Positions 54,459-62,138 of a stretch of DNA of 64,000 nt are shown in pieces. Positions within the stretch are counted from its first letter, which is position 1. The number at the start of each line of letters is the position of its first letter. The DNA comes from Eretmocerus hayati (lineage: Eukaryota > Arthropoda > Insecta > Hymenoptera > Aphelinidae): assembly GCA_029851415.1 (NCBI GenBank), contig CM056743.1:89378501-89442500 (forward strand), written 5' to 3'. Under the pieces are notes generated by a model. It saw only the letters and a list, made by a program, of their open reading frames with translations. It did not search any database and was not told the origin of the DNA. A program made the translations under genes and the position numbers.

Positions 54459-55310
54459 ACGGATACCGAAGCGCAACCAGCAAAGAAAAAATCGGTAGAA
54501 AGCCCACGTGAAACCGAATCCGAAATTGAGTCAAGTCAGAAACCAGAGAGGCAGAAAAAGCCGAGAAAATTTTTTCAAAAAACGCGATCATCGCAGCGCT
54601 TGAAAGACCGATATCCGCATCTCGACATACTCAAGCCATCTCACACGAGCGAAACAGCTGATGCGCGACATTCATCCGAGTTAGCAGCTATCCAAACGAG
54701 CGAAAGCGCGAATGAGAACACACACGGAGAGCCGACGCAAAATTCGGATCATGAGTCCATAATTGATCAAGCTCAGGCCGCGTGCATAGCCAAAGCAGGA
54801 ATGGAAATGTCATCTGATTCACCCCTTGAAACCATTACGATTCCAATCACCCCAGATAAAAGCACAAAAAATTATTCACAACAAATTTTGGATCATGATT
54901 ACATGAAGAAAAATAATCAAAATAGTCAAAATATTGAGACAGTCGAATCTCGTCCAAAAATCGAAAATATTAAAATTATTCAAAAGGGTATTCAAAATCC
55001 AAAACTGGACCCCCAAGTGACGATAGAAAATCAAGAGGTGAATATGACACTCCCAGTCGAACAGACCGGCAAATATTTTGTCGATTTTCAAATACGTGAT
55101 GTGAGTGGTAATCTAATTGCGCGGGGCAACGGGGGCCCTTTAGTCTTAACAGCAGTACTCGAGCAAGTTCAAAATCGCGATCTGCATGATGATGGCACAG
55201 AACAATTCATACATCATGATGAAAAGCTGTGCGGCGAAACGATACCACAATCCAACTCGCCGTGCGATAAGCCGCATTCCAAAGAGAGAGAGAGAGCGAG
55301 CCACCACAAT
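54459..55310 (+). CDS. pol: Provirus pol: polar low-complexity spacer
   Basis: After the TAG the same frame stays open to 55508, but the pol register passes to another frame at the AG microsatellite (AAAGAGAGAGAGAG near 55279-55294). The sequence is rich in Ser, Glu, Gln and Lys, without hydrophobic core (ARHSSELAAIQTSESANENT and similar), so it looks disordered. It may be a linker or an accessory region between RNase H and the OTU-like domain; it is much longer than the usual RNase H-integrase linker of Gypsy elements. Confidence 0.6.
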
Positions 55311-55312
55311 AC

Positions 55313-57703
55313 TTGCCGTCGGACGAGCTTGAACGTGGCGAACTCTCAACTCTCATACCGCCCCAACCATCATCAAGTAGAGAGATTGCCGAGCAGTGCA
55401 GCGAAGAGATCGCGCCGCACGAAAAAATCAACGCCCTCGAATCAGCAGCAGAGGCTCAGATTGATTTCGATAACTTTGGGAATTCGCCAGGAAATTCACT
55501 CGAAATAGAGCCAATTTTGGATGAAAAATTCCGACATTTTCAACCATGCAACACTTGTGCGGAATGTCACATGAATTTTGAAAGAGTCACGGATATTCCA
55601 AATTGGCCAAAGGGCAATTGCCTATTTTGGTCCCTGATTAGAATCGAAAATTTGGAAATTAACGCTCGCGAAATGAGAAATGATCTTTTGACAAGAGGTA
55701 ACCTCTTATTGGAATCATGTATAGAAGCTGATACGACAATTCAAATTCTCACGAGCGAAGAAGAATATGGCAACGACGATTGCATATTCTTATATTCGCG
55801 GATAAATAATAAAAATGTATGCATTCACGTGGTAAATGAATTCGGAGAACTGTTGTTTATTCAGACAATTTCGAATGATACAGGAGACTTTGCCCACCTG
55901 CACTTGAACATGCCAAGTAAGCATTTTATTCCTTTGCTGCCGATTCCGAGCGTCGTGAACGGAAATTCTCATAAAGTCGGCGACGAAAATTGCGAACTCG
56001 ACAAAAACCGACCGGACGCGAAATCCGAACCCGAGAAAACTCCGAGCGCAGAGAATAGGACTTTAGCCGCAATTCAACACCAACCGCGTCTCGAGAGTCA
56101 CATGATGCAGGCGAAAGCTCACTCGTCAGCGCTTGATAAATATCAAGTAGCGCAAGCTCGGCCACCGCGTGAGAAGCCACCGTGGGGATTGGGGGACGAC
56201 GAGCAAGCGCAACCATTGCAAGAAATTTGTGCAGTTGACGAACACCCGTTTCGATACAGAGAAAACGTGGCATTTTTTGCCTCATGCGATGGCCATGCTG
56301 AAACAGAGACCATCGCATCTCTGATAGAAAGAGACTATATCCATGCAAAAACTATGCAAGGGGGGAATTTTGAGGTTGGAAATGTACATGAATTTCAAGC
56401 TTGGAACATAAGCACTTTTGCATCATTTGTGAAAAATTACATCGGCGAAAAGCCATTACAGAAAGACATAAAAATAGTCTTGAAAAATTTGAGAAATCTC
56501 ATCCTCAAAAGAGGACTGAAAAGTTTAGGCCTGGTTCAAGATAACCAAGTGTTGTCACCAAATATTTGGCCAAAAATAATAGAAATGGCCGAACAGATTT
56601 TCAATGGCAAAAACATCAAAATTGTACTTTTCGAGCACAACCTCAAAGTACCCTCTGATAGCGATAGATATAAGCTTATCACGGAATTCCATGCGTCGGC
56701 AAATGGTGGGCATTGTGGCATCAATAAAACTTATAATTTGATCGCACAACATTATTATTGGAAAACAATGCGCGAGGATGTCAAAAGCGTCGTTGAGGGC
56801 TGTCACGGATGCGCAGTCGATAAATTAGTAAGACAAAAAGTACGTCTACCTTTGAGACTGGTGGATACACCAGCACGCCCTTTTGACAAAATCGCAATTG
56901 ATTTCTATCCACCTCCATGCCCATCAAAGAGTGGCTATCATTACATATTGTCGGTGCAAGATCAGCTGACTCGCTATGTCATACTGATCCCGACACGCCG
57001 TGCTACGGCACACGAAGTAGCCAACGCATTACTTAATCGAGTAATTGCGTATTTCGGACCACCAGGGTCGATTTTGAGCGATCACGGTAGACACTTTATG
57101 AATACAATATTAAATGATTTTGCAGACGCCTTTGGAATCAAAAAATATTGTACATCCCCATATTCGCCGATGAGTAACGGAATGATTGAGAGGATGCACG
57201 CAACATTGACTAAGTTCCTCAAGGCCTTCGCTAAGGACCGTTCGGATTGGGACAAGGTACTACCCATGGCCCAATACTCAATCAACGCCATGGAGAATGC
57301 ATCGACCGGACACGCACCTTTCACACTTTTGCTGGGACACAAGGTCAGACAACCTGGACCACACGGACAGCAAGCGGAAGCGCCGACGTATGACGACTTC
57401 ATCGAAAACAGAAGGACTGAATTGCAGCAAGTGCAAACTCTAGCTGCACTGCATGCAAATTTAGCACGATATAGATATAAACATGACTATGACATGAAAG
57501 CTACAAATACGTGCCATTTTCGTGAAGGTGAACTGGTCTATGAGTTAAAGTTACCGGTCAAAAATAAGTTAGCCCCTCAATATACAGGGCCCTACGAAAT
57601 CGTTCAAATCAATTATAAAACAAAAAATGTCACATTGAGAAATAACTCCTCACGAAAGTGGTGCGCATCGATCAAATTAAGAGATGCGCAGAAGCTAAAA
57701 TAG
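55313..57703 (+). CDS. pol: Provirus pol: OTU-like cysteine protease domain and integrase
   Basis: Open for 796 codons. Residues 76-205: a Cys-rich lead-in (CNTCAEC) and then an OTU-like fold. KGNCLFW has the nucleophile Cys at residue 103; IFLYSRINNKNVCIHVVNE gives the central strands; SKHFIPLLP has the His at residue 204. The usual Asp before GNC is a Lys, so activity is uncertain. Residues about 445-510: HHCC zinc finger (FHASANGGHCG, CHGCAVDK). Core: DFYPPPC, SDHGRHF and NGMIERM supply the D, D, E triad. C-terminus: YTGPYEIVQINY is the GPY/F module. The integrase inserts proviral DNA. The start codon is not ATG-certain because the frame enters from upstream. Confidence 0.87.
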   Translation: MPSDELERGELSTLIPPQPSSSREIAEQCSEEIAPHEKINALESAAEAQIDFDNFGNSPGNSLEIEPILDEKFRHFQPCNTCAECHMNFERVTDIPNWPKGNCLFWSLIRIENLEINAREMRNDLLTRGNLLLESCIEADTTIQILTSEEEYGNDDCIFLYSRINNKNVCIHVVNEFGELLFIQTISNDTGDFAHLHLNMPSKHFIPLLPIPSVVNGNSHKVGDENCELDKNRPDAKSEPEKTPSAENRTLAAIQHQPRLESHMMQAKAHSSALDKYQVAQARPPREKPPWGLGDDEQAQPLQEICAVDEHPFRYRENVAFFASCDGHAETETIASLIERDYIHAKTMQGGNFEVGNVHEFQAWNISTFASFVKNYIGEKPLQKDIKIVLKNLRNLILKRGLKSLGLVQDNQVLSPNIWPKIIEMAEQIFNGKNIKIVLFEHNLKVPSDSDRYKLITEFHASANGGHCGINKTYNLIAQHYYWKTMREDVKSVVEGCHGCAVDKLVRQKVRLPLRLVDTPARPFDKIAIDFYPPPCPSKSGYHYILSVQDQLTRYVILIPTRRATAHEVANALLNRVIAYFGPPGSILSDHGRHFMNTILNDFADAFGIKKYCTSPYSPMSNGMIERMHATLTKFLKAFAKDRSDWDKVLPMAQYSINAMENASTGHAPFTLLLGHKVRQPGPHGQQAEAPTYDDFIENRRTELQQVQTLAALHANLARYRYKHDYDMKATNTCHFREGELVYELKLPVKNKLAPQYTGPYEIVQINYKTKNVTLRNNSSRKWCASIKLRDAQKLK

Positions 57704-57972
57704 TAATGGCAGAAGCCAATTATCAAGCTCAGAAAGCCAATGTTTTCATTTTGTATTCTAACGCGAAAGAATCAACGCACATCATGGTGGTCCTGAGCCG
57801 GAAAAATACTCCGGCCCAGGCACGAAATGTTGAGAATATCTCTTGTTGAACAGAAAATGCGAGCTCGCCCTTGACCGTCGTAGAAAGTACTCCGGCCCAG
57901 GGACGAGCCACGCACGCGTCATTTCCGAATTGACTATTTGGCGTCGAGCATAAATAATTTGAAAATTTAAAA
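57704..57972. other. Pol-env interval
   Basis: 270 bp with a short direct repeat: AGTACTCCGGCCCAGG-type blocks at 57806-57821 and 57887-57902. Env is normally expressed from a spliced RNA in errantiviruses, and a splice acceptor could lie here; I cannot pick one with confidence. Confidence 0.4.
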
Positions 57973-59997
57973 ATGACAAAAATTACGTTAGTTCAAGAAT
58001 TTTGCAGTGCGGACAGGCCCACGCAATCGAGTAAATTCATCACGCCCCTGGTGCACACGCCAGGACTCTTGGTGGAGCGTATAGCCCAACTGTCAACTTC
58101 CAGTACAACATGGAAAATTGTGCAGCGGATTGAGGTGACCCAACTATCTGAGTCTGCAACCACCTTGAGAGAAGCGTGGAACCAACTGAGTCCATCCTGT
58201 CGAGATAAACTTCACGTCGCACAATTAAATGCCATCCACCGGCAGATCGGCGAGACAAGCAGGGATGAAGAGAGGATGATGGAGACTCTGGCATATAAAA
58301 ACCCCCGCCAACGGAGAGCTTGGCTCCCTTTTATGGGAGAAGGGATGAAAATTATTTTTGGCATTCTCGATGAGCAATCAGAGAGTGAGCTCAAAAACAT
58401 TATAGAGACGAGAGAAAATGATACACGTAAAATTGCCGAACTTTTGGCCAATCAAACCGAATTGATTGGAACGGAACTTACGAAAAATTCTGAAAGATTA
58501 GGAAAACTCCAAATAATAATCAGCAATTTAGCTGGCAATGCAAACAGGATCGACAATGAGTTATTATGCAGTAACGCGATCCAAATTATTCAGGCAGCAG
58601 CCAATACTTACAAATTCAACACTCAGTCACTAATTGAGATGGTATCATTTGCTTCTCAAGGCTCTATCCACCCGCACTTCATGACACCAGAGCTGATCGA
58701 AAAATCAGCCGAGACCATCAGAAACGCATTGCCAGAAGTGAGATTCCCAAGGACCAATAACAACGAGTCCATCTCTGAGATTACAAAAATCTCAGAAATT
58801 TCAATCGTGCTGATAAATCAGACGCTCATATATTCAATGGGAATCCCACTCCTGGATCTAGCAGACTACACTCTTTATAGAGCATCAGCTCTCCCAATTT
58901 TACAAAAGGTCCACGGAAGTGCGGGTGGCACATTTGCTTATGTATACCCAAAATGCCACAACTTCGCCCTTGACTTAACAGCTAACACCTATATAAACTT
59001 ACATCGCAGCAACCTCGCCGAGTGCAAGGAACTCCGAGACAGGATGGTCTGCAAAAACCCGCCACCTGTCAGGGAGCTCATCGCAAAAGCATCCTGCGAG
59101 ATCGAGATGGCATTGGACCGCAATATCACGGACATCACCAACTGTGACATTCGTGTAACGAAAATGCATGACGCATATTGGATGCGCCTTCACGAGACAA
59201 ACACCTGGGTATTTTCAACATTGGAGGAAGAACGGATCTTTATTCAATGCCGAGGGAACGAACACCTATCAACCCCAATCAACGGCACTGGGCTGCTGAG
59301 GCTACCCCCAGGATGCATGGCTATTACCCCAAACGCACGCTTGACAGCTTCGAAAAACATCGAGATGAGTCATACATCCCCCATATATCAAAAGATGGAC
59401 CTAAACATTACGGACCTGCTCCGCAAAAAACCAGAGGAGCCCAACACGCCACGCATCCACGACATCATGGAGGAAATTTGGCAGGAAGAGCAAGGAGGAG
59501 TCAGCCCGGCGCATGTCGAGGCACTGGAAACAGCACCGAGCTTGCGCGACATAATCGCAAAAGCTCGGGACCTGAGTAAATATAAGGCAGTATCGCACAA
59601 TTTCATGGAACTACAGAATAATCTACCATTTTACCTGGCCATAGCATCGGCTATAGCAATGTTCGCATTTATAATTTTGAAAGTCGCTGGAAAAATTATG
59701 GCGCCATATCTCACAATTTTTACAAGCCTTCGCCCGCTATTCTGTGCAGGGAACACTCGTGGAAACGCAACTAAAAACGACGGGGAGGAGAACGCAGATG
59801 AGGGAATCCCGCTGCGAATATTACGCCAAGTGGTCCACGTGGCGGACCAACTCAACCCAAACCACAGGGATGAGCCCACACCACCCATGATCCCTCGTCG
59901 AGCGAGCACATCGTCGAGTACACCCGCACATCACCTGTCAAAACGCCCGCCGTCGGATCACAACGGACGACGAGCACATAGCCAACAGCGCGCATAA
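57973..59997 (+). CDS. env: Provirus envelope, baculovirus F-like fusion protein
   Basis: 674 codons, uninterrupted. A furin-type site PRQRR at residues 111-115 is followed by AWLPFMGEGMKIIFGILD, the fusion-peptide region of F-like (class I) proteins. Coiled-coil-forming sequence follows (residues 130-200). Spaced cysteines mark the ectodomain (YVYPKCHNF, LAECKELRDRMVC, DITNCDIR, IFIQCRGNEH, LPPGCMAI). A membrane anchor FYLAIASAIAMFAFIILKV lies near residues 555-573, and a 100-residue cytoplasmic tail ends the protein. No convincing signal peptide precedes residue 30, so the true start may come by splicing. The role in the living virus is attachment and membrane fusion. It is the only long undamaged gene besides IN-OTU in this provirus. 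Described only. Confidence 0.88.
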   Translation: MTKITLVQEFCSADRPTQSSKFITPLVHTPGLLVERIAQLSTSSTTWKIVQRIEVTQLSESATTLREAWNQLSPSCRDKLHVAQLNAIHRQIGETSRDEERMMETLAYKNPRQRRAWLPFMGEGMKIIFGILDEQSESELKNIIETRENDTRKIAELLANQTELIGTELTKNSERLGKLQIIISNLAGNANRIDNELLCSNAIQIIQAAANTYKFNTQSLIEMVSFASQGSIHPHFMTPELIEKSAETIRNALPEVRFPRTNNNESISEITKISEISIVLINQTLIYSMGIPLLDLADYTLYRASALPILQKVHGSAGGTFAYVYPKCHNFALDLTANTYINLHRSNLAECKELRDRMVCKNPPPVRELIAKASCEIEMALDRNITDITNCDIRVTKMHDAYWMRLHETNTWVFSTLEEERIFIQCRGNEHLSTPINGTGLLRLPPGCMAITPNARLTASKNIEMSHTSPIYQKMDLNITDLLRKKPEEPNTPRIHDIMEEIWQEEQGGVSPAHVEALETAPSLRDIIAKARDLSKYKAVSHNFMELQNNLPFYLAIASAIAMFAFIILKVAGKIMAPYLTIFTSLRPLFCAGNTRGNATKNDGEENADEGIPLRILRQVVHVADQLNPNHRDEPTPPMIPRRASTSSSTPAHHLSKRPPSDHNGRRAHSQQRA

Positions 59998-60544
59998 AGT
60001 GCCACAACGCCCGCCGTCGGATCGGTGAGGATGACGAGCGCAGGCACACCATCAACATGAGAGAATGGAGAACATCTCACCTGTAAGTCCAGCACCGAAG
60101 ACCCTCAAGAGAATCACCATGACAACGGTATTGAGAATAAGCGAATATCAGGCTCACGAAACATGTTCTTAAGAAAACACTCGTTCAGTGGCACGTCATT
60201 TTACAGATTAACAAATTGAGGAGAAATCATAACTTCTCTAAAATCGTCAAACTTTGTTTCTGCGGAATAGCTGAATTCAATGGAAAGTTAACATTCTCTG
60301 AAAGTGTCAAGAACAAATCCGCACTATACAACTAGGAATCGACATTAAGAGCAAAGGGTGGGGGAAAGAACACACTGCACAAGTACACAAAAAAAATTAA
60401 GAGAGAAAAGATCGAGAGTTTACTGAAAAAGAGAAGAATTACAAGGGGGTAACAAAGCGCGGAAAATTAGACAACCGGCAGGTCAATATGAACAAGTAAC
60501 GCAGTCCGGGCACAACAACGAATGGACACAGTCGTAGTACAGCT
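59998..60544. other. Post-env region, LTR not identified
   Basis: Purine-rich sequence with candidate polypurine tracts (AAGGGTGGGGGAAAG near 60353, ACAAGGGGGTAAC near 60440). CGCCCGCCGTCGGATC recurs at 59944 and 60008. No LTR-like ends could be paired with the 5' side, which is lost. Confidence 0.4.
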
Positions 60545-61898
60545 GTGCTTCTTATCTAAGGTTCTGGAAAAGATTGCGCACGACCAAATCACGGAGTATC
60601 TCAAAAGTAAAAATTTGTTAGATCGCTTCCAAACTGGTTTCAAGAAACATCATAGCACTCAGACTGCCTTGTTGAAGTTGACTGATGACATTAGAGTCGG
60701 AATTGACAGGAAGAAGATCACCTTGTTGCTGCTTTTTGACTTCAGCAAGGCTTTTGACACGATTTCACCATCAAAGCTACTGAGTAAACTCAGACATCTC
60801 GGTTTCTCAAGATCAGCACTACTGTGGATCAAATCATACTTACAGAATCGCACCCAAATGGTCACCACAAAAAATGGAAATTCTGATTGGCTTGCAACCA
60901 ATCTCGGTGTTCCGCAGGGATCTGTTCTTGGACCTCTACTCTTTAGCCTGTATGTCAATGACCTCCCTGAGTTCCTTCACGGAAAATCGGTAAATCATCT
61001 CTTTTATGCAGATGACCTCCAAATCTATCTCCAAGTCGAGAAAGAGAACATACTGGAGGGGATCGCTCGGTTAGGAGAAATCGGAAGACTTGTCGCAGGA
61101 TGGGCTCAGGGCTCCGACTTGCGTCTCAACGCTGGTAAAACCAAAGCAATCTTCTTTGCTTCCGACAGGAACATCGCGGATCTACAGAAAATTGATCTAC
61201 CGGGGGTTGAGATACAGGACGGAGTATATGTCCCATTCAGTGACACTGTCGTGAGTCTCGGTGTGACATTAGATAGTGAATTATCGTGGAGACCGCATAT
61301 ACATCAAGTTACAAAGAAGGTTAATAAGGCCCTATACGGTCTGCGGTTTATGAGGGCATGCACTACCGAGACACTCCGTATTCGACTGGTCGAGACCTTA
61401 GTCCAACCACACCTTGACTACTGCACAGTCGTGTATCTAGACGCCACCGACGAACTAAGGACGCGGGTACAGAGACTGAGTAATTCATGTGTGCGGTACA
61501 TCTTTGGAATTAAGAAGAGCGAACATATCACCCCGTACAGGGAGCGTTTGGGTTGGTTACGTACTGATTCGCGGAGAATGTACTTCGCAGCCCTCTTAAT
61601 GCACAAGATCATGCATTTGGGAGAACCTGGCTACCTAGCTGCGATGTTTGCCAGGTACCAATCCGAGCACCCTCAGCGTGGTGAGGCAGGAGCACAGGAA
61701 CTCAAAGTTCCAAGAATGCGTCTTGACCATGGACTAAGATCGTTCCAAAGTCAATGCGCACGATTTTGGAACTTCCTCCCTCTCGGCTTTCGGCGAGTGA
61801 AAGAAGTTTCCCTGTTTAAAGAAGCAGTGAAAGAATTTCTGAAAACTCTCCCTCCCATGAGGATGGATGTGGACACTGGGCAATTTTTTAATCTTTGA
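60545..61898 (+). CDS. CR1/L2-like ORF2, reverse transcriptase C-terminal part
   Basis: Open throughout. Starts inside the RT at LCFLSKVLEKIAHDQITEYL and shows FQTGFKKHHSTQTAL, LLLFDFSKAFDTI, NLGVPQGSVLGPLLFSLYVN, the catalytic FYADDLQIYL, then LGVTLDSELSWRPHI and the C-terminal SNSCVRYIFGIKKSEHI, GLRSFQSQCARFWNFLPLGF and a final QFFNL. The endonuclease and half of the fingers are missing, so it cannot be a working copy although it has no stops. The few bases from 60522 to 60545 belong to the flank. It is younger-looking than the minus-strand copy, which has several breaks. Confidence 0.88.
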
Positions 61899-62138
61899 GG
61901 GCACTTTTATATATGTTTATTGAGTGATTTTCTTGTTTCTTGTTCAAGTCTTCCAGTGGCCCAATTATTATGCAAACTATGATTGTAATTCGAGTTATAT
62001 TATTATCAAACGACTAGTCACATCTGTGATGTTAAATCCTTGACCAAAATGCTATTATTGGATTTGTATATGTACGAGTATTGTATGAATGATTGATGTT
62101 TTTTTGCCCAAGGGCGAATAAAAAGGATATTATTATTA
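60545..62138 (+). mobile_element. CR1/L2-like non-LTR retrotransposon, strongly 5'-truncated
   Basis: Contains the last 450 codons of ORF2 and a 3' UTR ending GCGAATAAAAAGGATATTAT then TTA repeats (62114-62138). It is the same family as the minus-strand copy at 45.2-49.7 kb. A Tigger element begins at the end of its tail (62139). Confidence 0.88.

Larger units (their letters stand above)
49690..60530 (+). mobile_element. Errantivirus-like endogenous retrovirus with an OTU-like domain
   Basis: Gene order: gag (capsid, then two CCHC knuckles), protease, reverse transcriptase, RNase H, a long polar spacer, OTU-like domain, integrase, env. Gag to pol is a -1 shift. Pol carries a frameshift near 53720, another near 53985, a TAG at 54456-54458 and a shift at an AG microsatellite near 55279-55296. 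Env is one open frame. No LTR pair, primer-binding site or confident polypurine tract is visible (AGGGTGGGGGAAAG near 60354 is a candidate). The left edge cuts into gag at a minus-strand non-LTR copy and the right edge ends at a plus-strand copy of the same family. The provirus is defective. It is an old copy of an insect virus-like element, described here only. Confidence 0.88.

Noticed and set aside
57658..57849. 63-codon frame between pol and env as an accessory gene
   Set aside because: It overlaps the end of integrase, shows no motif, and starts at a GTG; not supported.
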